Below are positions 22,345 through 34,715 of a stretch of DNA of 64,000 nt, in pieces (the first letter of the stretch is position 1; the number at the start of each line of letters is the position of its first letter). The position numbers were made by a program, and so were the translations under genes. The DNA is from Mimachlamys varia. Its lineage: Eukaryota > Mollusca > Bivalvia > Pectinida > Pectinidae. The DNA lies in the NCBI GenBank assembly GCA_947623455.1, contig OX392536.1, positions 32,679,465 to 32,743,464 of the forward strand. The letters run 5' to 3'. The notes beneath the pieces were generated by a model that made no database searches, was not told the origin of the DNA, and worked only from the letters and a program-made list of their open reading frames with translations.

Positions 22345-22352
22345 CTTATATA
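22345..22352 (-). promoter_or_regulatory. TATA box of the spondin-2 gene
   Basis: TATATAAG on the minus strand, 211 bases upstream of the ATG. This places a transcription start near 22315-22320 and a 5'UTR of about 180 bases without an intron. Confidence 0.55.
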
Positions 22353-22565
22353 CTCGGACATCCAGGAGGGCGGATTAACGGTTCCGACATATAGGTTAAT
22401 TGTTTTCCCGTATCTCTCATCTACTCTGAGAAAGGTTAGACGAGGATAGGGTCATAGTTCAGCCGAGATATAGTTCAGCCGAGTGCGCGCTGTAGCATCA
22501 TTGTACGGAGACAGATGGTTCTCGGTTAGGGGTTGATAAATAACATTTGGGCAAGGTGGGAACTG

Positions 22566-22573
22566 TGACGTCA
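22566..22573. promoter_or_regulatory. CRE octamer upstream of the spondin-2 TATA box
   Basis: A perfect TGACGTCA about 215 bases upstream of the TATA box. A role in expression is inference. Confidence 0.3.
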
Positions 22574-23400
22574 TTGGGCTGTATCTCGTTGGGATATTTG
22601 CCAGGGATAAACCTTTAGAGTTTGTTTAGGAATAGATGTCTTTATTATATTGTTCAAAGCGTTTTCCTCTCTGTGATTGAAATCGAATATCAGAGCCATG
22701 AAAAACATCAACAGTTGTAATTAGACCTAATTGTTTATTATGGGGTTTTAACTGGAGAGTGTGTTGTTGATCTGCACTAGTGTTAAACAGAGAAAAGCGT
22801 GTTAGACACTCGTTTACTCACAATAAACATCTACACTAAAACGACATTAACTAGCAGAGAATGCACCTAAACTACCAAATGCACTATTCCCTGCGGCGAA
22901 AATCCAACTCGTACACACTGAAGTGAATACAAAGTAGTTTATGATGACGCAGTGTTTTCCCAACTTTAAATTTTGTTTGTATCTTGTTTGTATGACTTTC
23001 GGGACATATTCTGTTGTAAATAATAAAACGGTTTGACACTTTAACAATGTGTTTAGGGGTATTTCCGCTACTGGGATGAGTATCCATGTTGTCATGCTGT
23101 GATAACGATCTATAGACGTGTTCCTAGGAGAGAGGGGGCCGCTAGACGTCACAGAGACAAAAACACACTTAGTTATTTATATATTATATGTAGAAGTGTA
23201 TGACGGGGAAGGCTAACGTCTATACATCACGAAAAAACAAGTTACTCGAACATTAATTTTGTACTAATTATGTTTTGTATTTAAAAGCGTTTCGTTGACT
23301 AAGGTAGGTTAGCAACGATCTTTGCACGTTTTCATGTTGGACATGATTTGTATTATAGATGAAGAAATAGTTTACTAGTTTTTATTTCGAGCGTTAAGAC
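22574..23400. other. Intergenic DNA upstream of spondin-2, no gene seen
   Basis: No exon or repeat recognised. The overlapping minus-strand ORFs at 22847-23152 lack motifs. Confidence 0.45.
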
Positions 23401-23539
23401 TACTAAGGAAAGATTACGATGGCAAGGTAACTAGTAACGTAGGAAACAGTAACATGTAAATGCATGGTGACGTAAGCAAGAGTTGACTGCATACAAAAGC
23501 AATGTGAAGTAGACAACAGTTACGTGCAAAGGCTTAATG

Positions 23540-23925
23540 TATCGTTGTTATAACTTCAATGGCAAGGTAACGTAGGCAAGGTAACGTAGGCAAGATAACG
23601 TACATTTAGGCAAGGTTACGGAGGCAAGATAACGTAGGCAAGATAACGTAGGCAAGATAACGTTGGCAAGATAACATAGACAAGATAACGTAGGCAAAGT
23701 AACGTAGGCAAGGTAACGTAGGCAAGGCAACGTAGGCAAATAACGTAGGCAAGATAACGTAGGCAAGGTAACGTAGGCAAGTAACGTAGGCAAGGTAACG
23801 TAGGCAAGATAACGTAGGTAAGATAACGTAGGCAAGATAACGTAGGCAAGTAACGTAGGCAAGGTAACGTAGGCAAGATAACGTAGGTAAGATAACGTAG
23901 GCAAGATAACGTAGGCAACAATGGA
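23540..23925. repeat. ~14-bp minisatellite (GTAACGTAGGCAAG)
   Basis: About 26 copies of GTAACGTAGGCAAG with G/A variation (AAGATAACG / AAGGTAACG) and some 13-bp or longer units. The ORFs across it encode LPTLSCLRYLAYVTL-type repeats on the minus strand and are artefacts of the array. Confidence 0.88.
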
Positions 23926-23990
23926 AATGGAAGGTAACATATGATAGGTAACATTAAAATACAGGTTATGCAGGCAATAGTAATGTCAAA

Positions 23991-24007
23991 GGGGGGGGGG
24001 GGGGGGG
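23991..24007 (+). repeat. Homopolymer run of 17 G
   Basis: Uninterrupted G run between the two related minisatellites. Its exact length is liable to sequencing error. Confidence 0.85.
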
Positions 24008-24339
24008 TTGGCAACAAAGACAAAACATATTAAACATATAATACAGTGAAATTTGTGAAGGCATTTCGATGTACAAATGCAACATAACAAGACATCGAAA
24101 ACATGGATGTGAAATGGAAAGGCAATTGACACTGACAAAAAATGTGTATAAACTTTATTCATTTTACAACAGTTTTGATTTGAAACAAGTTATCCAACTT
24201 ATATCAATCCCTCTTGTTGGCCCGGATAATAGCGCGCGAGGGGTCTTACGTGTAATAGCAATGTATGTAATACAGAAACTCTGTTACCTGTGGTTTTATA
24301 TGCCACAGTGACGTCGACAGCATGAATACTTAGCAACGG

Positions 24340-25895
24340 TTACTTCGTCAACGGTAACATTGGTAATGGTTACATTGTCAACGGTTGCATACTAGTGACG
24401 TTTTCAACGGTAACATTGGTAACCGTTACATTGGTAACACAGGCAACGGTAACATTGGTAACACAGACAAAGGTAACATTGGCAACGGTAACATTGGTAA
24501 CACAGGCAGCGGTAACATCGGTAACACAAACAAAGGTAACATTGGTAACACAGACAACGGTAACACAGGCAACGGTAACATTGGTAACACAGGCAGCGGT
24601 AACATTGGTAACACAGACAAAAGTAACATTGGTAACACAGGCAACGGTAACATTGGCAACCGTAACATCGGTAACACAGGCAACGGTAACATTGGCAACC
24701 CTAACATCGGTAACACAGGCAACGGTAACACTGGCAACCGTAACATCGGTAACACAGACAACGGTAACATTGGCAACCGTAACATCGGTATCACAGACAA
24801 CGGTAACACTGGCAACCGTAACATCGGTAACACAGACAACGGTAACACTGGCAACCGTAACATCGGTAACACAGGCAACGGTAACACTGGCAACCGTAAC
24901 ACCGGTATCACAGACAACGGTAACATTGGCAACCGTAACATCGGTATCACAGACAACGGTAACACTGGCAACCGTAACATCGGTAACACAGACAACGGTA
25001 ACACTGGCAACAGTAACATCGGTAACACAGACAACGGTAACATTGGCAACCGTAACATCGGTATCACAGACAACGGTAACACTGGCAACCGTAACATCGG
25101 TATCACAGACAACGGTAACACTGGCAACCCTAACATCGGTATCACAGGCAACGGTATCATTGGCAACCGTAACATCGGTATCACAGACAACGGTAACACT
25201 GGCAACCGTAACATCGGTAACCGTTACATTGGTAACACAGGCAACGATAACATTGGTAACACAGACAACGGTAACATTGGCAACCGTAACATCGGTATCA
25301 CAGACAACGGTAACACTGGCAACCCTAACATCGGTAACACAGACAACGGTAACATTGGTAACACAGACAACGGTAACACAGGCAACGGTAACATTGGTAA
25401 CACAGGCAGCGGTAACATCGGTAACACAGACAACGGTTACATTGGTAACACAGACAACGGTAACACAGGCAACGGTAACATTGGTAACACAGGCAGCTGT
25501 AATATTGGTAACACAGACAACGGTAACATTGGTAACACAGACAACGGTAACACAGGCAGCGGTAACATTGGTAACACAGACAAAATAACATCGGTAACAC
25601 AGGCAACGGTAACATTGGCAACCGTAACATCGGTATCACAGACAACGGTAACACTGGCAACCCTAACATCGGTATCACAGGCAACGGTAACACTGGCAAC
25701 CGTAACATCGGTAACACAGGCAACGGTAACACTGGCAACCCTAACATCGGTATCACAGGCAACGGTAACATTGGCAACCCTAACATCGGTATCACAGGCA
25801 ACGGTAACATTGGCAACCCTAACATCGGTATCACAGGCAACGGTAACATTGGCAACCCTAACATCGGTAACACAGGCAACGGTAAAACGGTAAAG
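24340..25895. repeat. 1.5-kb composite minisatellite (GGTAAC / GGCAAC units of 15, 24 and 39 bp)
   Basis: Units such as GGTAACACAGGCAAC (15), GGTAACATTGGTAACACAGACAAC-type (24) and a 39-bp unit alternate. All are multiples of three, so two plus frames and one minus frame stay open. The longest frame (24385-25893) would read G-N-I-G-N-T-D-N repeats, then switch at ~25585, after a frame-changing indel, to a [11 protein letters not shown] pattern. There is no start context, signal peptide or non-repetitive domain. The array shares its GGCAA and GTAAC cores with the 14-bp array at 23540. Confidence 0.88.
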
Positions 25896-25979
25896 GTTAT
25901 ACAAGTAAAAATAACATTGGCAAACTTAACGCAGGTAATGGAAAAAAACGGTAACATAACCATCAGTAACACTGTCTCT

Positions 25980-26980
25980 TAACTATTTGATCTATGTAAG
26001 ACCACCATGAAGAATATACAGTAACTGTTTCTTTCAGTGTTATGGTCTTTTTGGCTGTATTTTAATGAAAATAAATTGATATACGTAAGATGTACAGATG
26101 GAAGAGGAGACGTGATGGTAAATGAAAAATACGATGACCAGTTTTTCTGTAATTGTTCATCAGTAATTTATAATTAGTCACTGTGGTATGAGATGGATGC
26201 AGACTGAGCTGAGTGAGATACAGACTGTTATAATCAGGTAGTGTACATTATCTGTTTCGTCATGATCATGAGCTGCTTAATAAGTAAACAGGTTAGATAA
26301 CAGAACCTGACGCCCTACATCGCAGCTATGATTCTCCAATGATTGACGTACGGTGCATGTTTCCGTACCTCCACAAAGCAGTGCCGACAACAGTATGACA
26401 AATGTTTACCGACTAGACCTTGGCCAGACGTCTGTTTACAGTGTGTAGGTAATGGTCTGTTCTGTTTATAGTACCACAGTAAACAACTGTCTTACCTTAA
26501 CGAGGTCCGTAAATCATAGCCGTAATTATAGCCGTATACATAGCCGTATACAGTACAAATGTATACAGTACCGGTACCGTACAGTACCGGTACAGTATAG
26601 ACACATCACTGTCACCCACATAGTAAACACGACATTACACATTAGTCTCTAGACTTCCCAATGCTAAAAGTAGTGTTATAATTTGGTTAATACTCATATT
26701 GTTTTGTAAGGTATTGCTTTAGAAAAAGATGTTTCCTCTCAACTTCACCAAATTTTGTGATATCACTTCAGTGTTCATGCGACCAATAAGACATTGACCC
26801 TGACATGCACCGGCCTTAAAGGACAGCGTACTGCGCAATTTATACTTAGAGGTGTAACCATTATATTTTATTTTATTTTCGTTGGTTGTATATCATTGTT
26901 CTGGAAAAAATATGTTATGATAAATATCGACTTTAACAAATTAACACTTGAAATTGTGCTTGTTTACACGACAGAATGAA
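25980..26980. other. Intergenic DNA, no gene seen
   Basis: A small cluster of GTACCGGTAC palindromes and GCCGTATACA repeats lies at 26520-26600. Otherwise nothing was recognised. Confidence 0.45.
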
Positions 26981-27370
26981 TACCGAATCGACAACAAAAC
27001 CACCATAGTCCAAACTCTAAATCGATTAAATTAGGAATAAAATATGAGCAAAGGAAAAATTTACTCGGAGACCAGGTGCTCTGGAAGAATGAGAGCCTTG
27101 TGCCTCTTCATCGTCGACACCCGCCATGTAAATCTAGGTTTCATCCACATAAAACTAAGGCACAATTTTCAATCACCATACGGCATACTAATGAGCATAT
27201 TCAAAAACGTCAACCTTTATATAAAATATGGATACAGAATGTTTCTAAAGGAGACAAAGATGACGACCATAACCCTTTTCATAGTCTTGATCAACCTGCA
27301 TCTCGCATTCCCTTCGTCATAAGTTTGTTTCTCACCTCAGCAGTCGATATATATCACGAAAATCTCGAAA
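26980..27370 (-). mobile_element. Penelope-like element, 3' end copy (minus orientation)
   Basis: The reverse complement carries the RT C-terminal segment and tail seen at 34240-34715, including the TTCATCGTCGACACCCGCCA / CATGTAAATCTAGG region and GAATACCGAA at the outer end. Frames are broken. Confidence 0.65.
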
Positions 27371-27887
27371 ACCCCTAGAAAAGCACTCATTCTCCATGTC
27401 AATGCATTGTATATTTCTAAAAAATATTTTATTCCATACTGCAATACTGGGTGATCATTAAAATATTTGAGCCCTGATCAATATTCGCTATGATTGATTA
27501 CTTGACAGGTGTATTTACAGTGGTTCTCTTCATTTACATTGTGTACATATATATCTATTATATACTGGTTGCACTGAGGTCGTATAAACTATAGCAAATT
27601 AATCTACATATATGTATTACTTGATCTAATTATGCATGCACACTGTTAGATGTGGTTACAATTTATTCCCGGATATTTTTTAAAGAGTTCCTAGAATTGT
27701 TATGGTCCTATCACTCAAACAATATAATGTATCTAATGCAAATTAGATTATTGAGTTATTATTATCAGTTTACAGTGTGTGATGTTTCGGTGAAACGGTG
27801 CAACTCTATAAATTGCTACATAATAAAGTGATTTCTATTGTATGTAAACGAGGACTGTGTGCCTACATCACAGTATAGGACGGTTGT
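27371..27887. other. Intergenic DNA, no gene seen
   Basis: AT-rich, no recognised feature. Confidence 0.4.
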
Positions 27888-28370
27888 TTTTGGTAATCCC
27901 CTACAGACTATAATTACATTATGTATTTGGTAATCCCCTATAGACTTTAATTACATTATGTATTTGGTAATCCCCAACAGACTATAATTACATTATGTAT
28001 TTGGTAATCCCCTACAGACTATAATTACATTATGTATTTGGTAATCCCCTACAGACTATAATTACATTATGTATTTGGTAATCCCCTACAGACTATAATT
28101 ACATTATGTATTTGGTAATCCCCAACAGACTATAATTACATTATGTATTTGGTAATCCCCTACAGACTATAATTACATTATGTATTTGGTAATCCCCTAC
28201 AGACTATAATTACATTATGTATTTGGTAATCCCCTACAGACTATAATTACATTATGTATTTGGTAATCCCCTACAGACTATAATTACATTATGTATTTAG
28301 TAATCCCCTACAGACTATAATTACATTATGTATTTGGTAATCCCCTACAGACTATAATTACATTATGTAT
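27888..28370. repeat. 37-bp minisatellite, ~13 copies
   Basis: The unit begins TTTGGTAATCCCCTACAGAC and ends TTACATTATGTA, in strict 37-bp register and nearly identical between copies. A CCCCAACAGAC variant appears in copies 3 and 7, suggesting a higher-order duplication. Homogeneity points to recent expansion. Confidence 0.92.
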
Positions 28371-29270
28371 TATCACGGAATTAGATAACTCCGCGTCCGT
28401 GCACGTCTTATTGCAGCTTTAAATATATGGATTTACCTATGAACCACAAATCGAATTGCACATTAATCTAGCATTAAAGTTAATTATATAGCTAATAATT
28501 CGTCTGTTTGATAAATGAAATATTTTGTAGTGAATTCGAAGCAGAGGTACAGCCACTTAAACAGATAACGGCAAATCGTATTGAGCAGGTCACGTGTTTC
28601 TTTGACTCGTGCTAATGCCGTGGCATTCCTTTTACCATGTTCATCACAACGAGTCAAAGAGTATTAGCATTAGATCGGACCGGGGTCATTTTATTATTTT
28701 TAAATTATTTTGAAGACAGGATATTGACAAGGGGCATACCTTCCTATATACCCTGACAATAACAAACAAGACTAGCTAGCATCGCTATTATCAATGTCTT
28801 TCATTTTTTATTGATTATACATTGAAATTGCATGCCAACCCATCCATCAGTCAATGACGTATACCTGCAGGTATTATAGGTATTATGTTGTTCACCTTAT
28901 ATGGTTAGGACAAGTATTTGTCACGCCTTCGGCCGCTCGCGACCTGTTCTGCTCTACTGGACACTGTACAGGTGTATCGATAAGGTGATTGATTGGGTTG
29001 GGTGCGGACGTACGCTAGATGTTGATCAAGATGTTTTGTTTACAAAATAAGTTCCGTCATAATCAATATCTGAACAAATAAGCTGTGAAATGTTTGTAAA
29101 CAAAAACAGATAAATCATCAATCGATCTAAGTATTTGGTATATCGGTGACACTTTAAATCTGGGAATCCCCTATACTATCAACATAAACATCAATTGTCC
29201 GAAGTGTCTGGACGAATACGTAACACGCTCGGGGCGACAGTGACCGCACGAGTGCATCATGAACGGTTCA
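28371..29270. other. Intergenic DNA, no gene seen
   Basis: Contains a short inverted pair CTTTGACTCGT / ACGAGTCAAAG (28593 and 28651). Nothing else was recognised. Confidence 0.4.
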
Positions 29271-29540
29271 TTCCCACTCAGCCAACATCTTAAAACAACA
29301 TTACCTGTAATTACCTGTATTTACCTGGACAAATCTGAGTATAGTCTGTTTCAATATATTTACAAGTATAAATCACCTGTTCTTTTATTTCCAAGTTAAA
29401 CTAAATAAGTCAACTACAACAAAAGATACTTTGTAATGAAAAAAAAATGAAAAAAATATACTTTGTGATTGAAAAAAATATAATAGAATGATAAAAAAAT
29501 TCATAATAAACAATTTCACCAAAAACATAATTATACCACC

Positions 29541-29565
29541 GACTTTAGATTGCATAATCTAAGTC
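29541..29565. repeat. Short hairpin inside the foldback element
   Basis: GACTTTAGATT and AATCTAAGTC pair around GCAT with one bulge. It is related to the hairpin at 30027. Confidence 0.5.
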
Positions 29566-30026
29566 TGTGATTATACCATTATTTTTTATCAGAGACGTAT
29601 ATTGTATGTCTTTGTTTTTTACATTAAATCACGGAACTTATTAAATGCTATTTAAGGCCGAAATTACAAATGTAAAATATATATAGAAACAATGAATAAT
29701 TATTCACTCTAAATTCTAGTGAACCAATTTGCACTTTAAAATTCTAATTTTAGGGTTTTTTTTATTTTCTAATTTTCAAATAATTTTCTTGTACTTAGAC
29801 TGTAATAAACAACTATATTTGTTTCATACTGGCAAACACTCAGATAACAGTTGGTTACCTGGAAATGGTAGGAGATGGATTCATATTCGGTTCCAGATGG
29901 ATTCAAATTTTTAGTGAAATTATTTTTTATACATATATTCAAAACGTCATAAAAACCTTTTAAAATTTAACTTAGATGGTTTCAACTAAATACTGTTTTA
30001 AGCAAGGAAGAAGTTGTAAGTGCTCT

Positions 30027-30054
30027 CACGGACTTAGATTAGTCTAAGTCCGTG
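30027..30054. repeat. Perfect 12-bp stem hairpin inside the foldback element
   Basis: CACGGACTTAGA and TCTAAGTCCGTG pair exactly around a 4-nt loop. Confidence 0.6.
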
Positions 30055-30827
30055 GTGCTCTTGAGCTTCACAAATCAAATAAATTATGATCTGATGAAAA
30101 AATCAGTTACATTGTATCAATAATCAATCTATATGTCAAACTATTTTATTTCATTTTTAATAGGGGTAAGAACCGGAACAGTTGCTAGCAGGAAACATAT
30201 ATAAAGCATTGTAAAATTAAACTGGCTTTCGAAAGAATTACTGGATAATGTTTCTATTTCATGTTAACAGCAAAATTACAATATCATAAACAATGTGTAT
30301 CAAAGAATTATACTTGAACTTTGATTATTATGGGATTGAGACAAGAGATCAGGGCACCAGAGTATTTGTTCTAATTTATTTGTTTGTTCATTTTTATCTT
30401 TCATTTTGGAGATTTTTTATCAAAAACTATGATTCAATGCATAGTAATGAAAGTAATTAATTTAAAAAATGAACTTATGAAAATATCTGTACTCAAATGA
30501 AACAAAATTATCAAGTTTTCAGAGCTTATCAATTTGTATGTATAGTTGAACACGGCTGTTTTAAATAATTGTTTTACCTTGAGTCCTCCATATACACATT
30601 ATATTTTTGTTGTAAATGTGTTTTCTCTTAACATCAGTTTTTTAAAAAATGAGATAAAATAAATAAGTTAAAGTTCAAAATAATTCCACAGGTAAGTTGT
30701 TACCTGAGAATTAGACACTTTCCAAAAACAGACTATAGCCTTACCTGTAATTAGTACCTATTGTTCTCACCCTATAACAACACTACCTGTGCCCTATACT
30801 AAAATAGGATATGTTGGCTGAGTGGGA

Positions 30828-32591
30828 AGACACCTCATGAACATGTTGGCCGAGACAACCTTGGCGATTAACATCTGTAACGTAAGCCAGGTAGGGTATT
30901 GTTACCTGAGGTAATGATTGGTGTAATGTTTTGGTTGAGGTAATCATACGGTAGGGCACACTCAATCTATCTGGTTGTGACGTCATAGCCCCTGGGGCCC
31001 TGCTGGAACCTTATTGGAGATGTAACGAGAACAATAGGGGACAAGGCAGCCATTGTCTGTTACCCCATGGGGCCTCCTTCGTGAAAGTGACAAATTTATT
31101 CCGGGGAAGTGACAGGTCATCATTGAAATTGACAGATATCCACAGACCGGTAAAACTAGCGATGATCGAGGGAGAGGAGAGTAGATGAACCGGGGCTTGC
31201 TAGAGTCGTTTACCTGTATTAACGTGTAACAAGAGGAAAACAAGACTGATTCAAAGGTAAGGACTTTCAATATATTGATACTTCTACTATAACGGGAATT
31301 AGTCGAATTAAAGCAACATTTTACACCATCGAATTAGCTATGGAAGGATGTGCTTTAAAATTATATTTTTGAAAGACAGTAATTTCTAACGAGTAATTTG
31401 GTCCAGTGATTTGCTGTGGTATTATATTTCTTATTTTATTTATTATTCGTATTCGATCGGAAGAAAACAGTTCATTTTGTTTAAGTGTTATTTTAATGTA
31501 TAATGCTTTTAAAAGTTGAGATCAATGTTCTGAACATTTAATTCATTTAAGAAGAATATAACTTCTTTTAGCTCGTCAGACTAAATGCATGTATGTGTAC
31601 GTATATTATACCTTTAATATGATATATTGTAGACCTCGTTAGCCAACATATACATGATTAAATCATTTTGAATTGATATAATGATAATCAGCTACACGCC
31701 TATTATAAACATTGCTTTAATAGAGACATTATTTTTAAATTTATTTAAAACACTATAGTCAGTGCAAACTATGAACTAACCACAAACAATGAAGCATTGT
31801 TTGCCTAGTAATGCCATGTTATCATTTACAATTAAAAGGATATTTTTTTACACTATGTATACTGTATATTTAAAATAAATATTTTACATATTGTACCAAG
31901 AACGAAGGCAATTGCGTGATCATGTAATTAATGGGTAATTTGGATTCATCGTTTATCATCGCGAAAAAACATCGTTCGTGCAGGGACGAAATAGGTGCAG
32001 TTTTGTCATGAACTGCCATACCCACCGACTAGTATGGCTTTAGAGAAATTTAAACAGCCAAATGTAGCTGGCCTACCTATCTGTGCAAGAACTAGTTGAT
32101 GGAAGTAGGTACACATATATCTACAATATAACCATACCTAGTGAAGTACTTTTGTGTATTATAAGCATTCATTGCGGCGTGAACGCAGATTGTTTGCATA
32201 TTTATTGTCTAGCCGCAAAAAGATGTAAAACAGTATGCGTTCACAGAATCATTGACGTCAAATCTCCTTTCAATACTTAAGTAAGCATATATAGTTATGT
32301 AAATATGGCGAAGGACAAAATAGAAACAATCTTGTACGTTCAATTTATATACAATCATTTACAATCGGTTTCGAGTGACTATTCAGATCGCACAAATGTT
32401 ATACCAATTTTGTAAAAGCTTTTGTAAAATCTAACGAGTTCATACTGTGAAATCTGAACAGGCTTGACTGCATCAACGCTACCTTTAAAGAAAACTGTTG
32501 TGACGGTTATATGGGAGACTAGGGAGGTAGATTAACAATATCAATATTTTTCTTAAATGAAATTATTCAGATATTTTTGTTTTAATTTCAG
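30828..32591. other. Region upstream of the unrecognised gene, no exon identified
   Basis: No convincing exon was found, though a 5'UTR exon of the gene at 32592 may lie here. A CRE-type TGACGTCA is at 30978-30985. Confidence 0.4.
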
Positions 32592-33213
32592 GCTACTAGA
32601 TCGATTGGAGGAGATGGGTATTCACGATTTCTGGCGGAAACTAGGAAAATCTACCACCAAAGACCGGAAACTAGAAACCTTACAACACCACCGCCATTGC
32701 TCGTCGTGCGAGAAGTATCGTACTTGGACGTCTAAGTCGGAAGCGTTAAATTTGCCTCTTTCTGATTTACGGAAGTTGAAACAATCAGCAGAATTAGACG
32801 ATAAGTGTCGGTGTGAGTCTGTGGATGCATGGGTAACGACGGTGAACCGCTCACGTGAGCGCGCGGACATAGTGGACAGAGTTCTTCTTGATGACCGTTT
32901 GTTGACATTTAGTTCAACAGATCACGTGGAAGAAACCGAGACTGAGGATGTTGGGGACTCGGAAAGTGATACCGGAAGTCTCCAGGAATGGAGTCACTGG
33001 CGGAAACAGGCGAATGGTCAACTTGTGTCTATGATACTGAACAGTAAGAGTAAAGACTCTCGTTCCTGGGATTACACACGTAAGGCAATGGACAGTAACG
33101 TCATGAATGACGTAATACAGCACGTGATAGATTGTGGTGTAAGTTCTCCCGAACTAGAAGGAAAACCGTTCATAATGTACGGAATACCAAGGGCTCGATT
33201 GGAAAAACGGTGA
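32592..33213 (+). CDS. Unrecognised protein, (last) exon
   Basis: I do not recognise this protein. A clear acceptor (TTTTAATTTCAG, AG at 32590-32591) opens a frame of ~206 codons to TGA at 33211-33213. The likely start is ATG at 32614 (MGIHDFWRKLGKSTTKDRK), giving 199 residues; alternatively the frame continues from an upstream exon. The in-frame ATG at 32557 falls in the polypyrimidine tract and is unlikely. The N-terminal half is basic, with HCSSCEKYR and KCRCE, a possible CxxC..CxC metal site. The middle is acidic and Ser-rich (VEETETEDVGDSESDTGS). The C-terminal part contains WSHWRKQANGQLVSMIL and ends in GIPRARLEKR. There is no signal peptide or membrane segment. A poly(A) signal lies 313 bases after the stop. 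Composition and splice context, not homology, support coding. Confidence 0.6.
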
Positions 33214-33525
33214 AACTCGTGCCCTATTGTTGTTGAAATGTATTTTTGTGGAGTATGGCTATGATTCCCGAGAAACATTTATCGCTGTGGATCAATATTA
33301 CATGTTTGCTTACGTCAGGGTGTCATTATACAATAAGATAAAAAAGGTTGATAGAACGAAGCGTTATAGAAGGAATTTGACCCCAAATTTCCAAACCTTT
33401 GTAACTTATTTTCGAGGTGCGTTATGGATATATAAATGTACATACAATGACCGAACAGACTTGGAAAGAGATTGTCTCGGAATTTCTCGTTATTTATTGT
33501 TATTTATATGTATTATTATCTCAGT

Positions 33526-33531
33526 AATAAA
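33526..33531 (+). terminator. Poly(A) signal after the unrecognised gene
   Basis: AATAAA 313 bases after the stop. The 124-codon frame at 33227-33601 runs through it and is best seen as 3'UTR. Confidence 0.5.
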
Positions 33532-33906
33532 ACATACTAAAGCGAAATTGTTAAGATTGTCTTTCTCTTATCTCCACTTGAGTAAATCCAGTGTTGTGTG
33601 ACGTAAACAAACATTCTCAAGCCGAGCGTACACAAGTCTTCTCGAGTGTCAACAATGTCACAATATGGGGTGTTCTGCTGGGGGACTTAGATATAGTACG
33701 TCAGTTTAATAGCACTATAATGTTGTTATCAGTTCCGCATTAACGAAGGAGACTCACACAAACATACCAACGCCTCCCAAATACACACGTTTTCAACACA
33801 CCCATTCACATCACATAAACTTTAAATGAACTCACATTGTAGCTGCCTATTCATATAACGTAAAACACAATAAAACCAAGCCACAGCTTATAAACGAGAG
33901 TGTAAA

Positions 33907-34715
33907 TTGATCTCTCTACATTGCAAAGGATTAATCAGGACAGCGCTAACCAGGACGGGTAACACAAACCTTGCCAAATCTTTTAATTTCACTTTCAAAT
34001 ATATCGACGATGTGTGCTCTATGAACAACGAGAGGTTTGCTGACCACGTCGATCTTCTGAACTTGAAATCAAGGACTTCTACATCAGCTGCTTACCTCGA
34101 CCTCTACTTAAATTATAACCAACATGGACAGCTTACTACTAAGCTATACGATAAACGTGACGATTGCAATGTTCCAATTGTGAACTTTACATTTCTTGAT
34201 AGTAACATCCACCCTTTGGTGTTTACATGTCGCGGTTGATTCGTTATTATAGGGCTTGCTCTAAATATCGAAATTTTCGTGATCGATGATGACTGCTGGC
34301 AAACAAAAATACCACACAGCGATTCTAGAGATGCAGGTTGATCGAAACTATGAGCAAGTTTTATGGTCACCATCTTAGCCTCATTGAGAAATATTCTGTA
34401 CCTTTGTGTCATATGTGGCTGGACGTTTTTGAGTATGCTTATAGGTGTGCGTACTTGTTGTGATTGGGAAAGATGACTTGGTTCTCACTTTGAGGACATA
34501 ATATTTATTTTGATTTGACCAAGATTTACATGGCATATGTTGTCGATGAAGCAGAAAACGTTTAATACGAAATACCTGGTCGTATTCTCTTGTACTTTAC
34601 AAAGGTCTTCGTTTTAACATGTCCTTTTTCATATTTCCCCCTAGTTCAATCCATTTTGAGTTCGGATTATGGTTCTGTTGACGCTTCGGTATTCTCCAAT
34701 TGTTTTATTGAAACT
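33907..34715 (+). mobile_element. 5'-truncated Penelope-like element: RT core, C-terminus and 3' tail
   Basis: The frame at 33907-34239 contains FNFTFKYIDDVCSMNN, the reverse-transcriptase catalytic box with YIDD, then AYLDLYLNYN and KLYDKRDDCNVPIVNF. A shift at ~34220 moves coding to another frame reading GVYMSRLIRYYRACSKYRNF, and near 34340 KFYGHHLSLIEKYSVPLCHM. The standard 3' tail (TTTGTCCATATTTCCCCC-like, TGAGTTCGGATTATGG) ends at ~34715. The copy is dead (frameshifts, stops, missing 5' half). The family name Penelope-like is from recalled similarity to mollusc RTs; no GIY-YIG domain was seen. Confidence 0.7.

Larger units (their letters stand above)
29271..30827. mobile_element. 1.56-kb non-autonomous foldback element
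   Basis: TTCCCACTCAGCCAACAT at 29271-29288 is matched by ATGTTGGCTGAGTGGGAA ending at 30827. Subterminal sequences are also inverted: TATAGTCTGTTTC (~29340) against AACAGACTATAG (~30727), with ATTACCTGTAATTACCTGT-type motifs at both ends. The interior is AT-rich without a gene and holds two short hairpins sharing GACTTAGATT. The same subterminal motifs occur in the nested element at 56971-58801, so the two belong to one family. Confidence 0.7.

Noticed and set aside
23991..24007. Poly-G run as a possible G-quadruplex or regulatory element
   Set aside because: A single homopolymer of uncertain true length; no basis for function.
23548..24023. Minus-strand ORFs with LPTLSCLRYLAYVTL-type repeats resembling membrane segments
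   Set aside because: Translation of the 14-bp minisatellite in several frames.
24385..25893. 502-codon ORF with G-N-I-G-N repeats, resembling Asn/Gly-rich repeat proteins
   Set aside because: Entirely minisatellite; two plus frames and a minus frame are open at once, a frame-changing indel occurs at ~25585, and there is no non-repetitive domain or gene context.
27888..28370. CRISPR-like direct repeats of 37 bp
   Set aside because: No unique spacers between units and the genome is eukaryotic; it is a minisatellite.
33227..33601. 124-codon ORF after the unrecognised gene
   Set aside because: No motif, overlaps the poly(A) signal at 33526, and follows the stop codon by 13 bases; best seen as 3'UTR.
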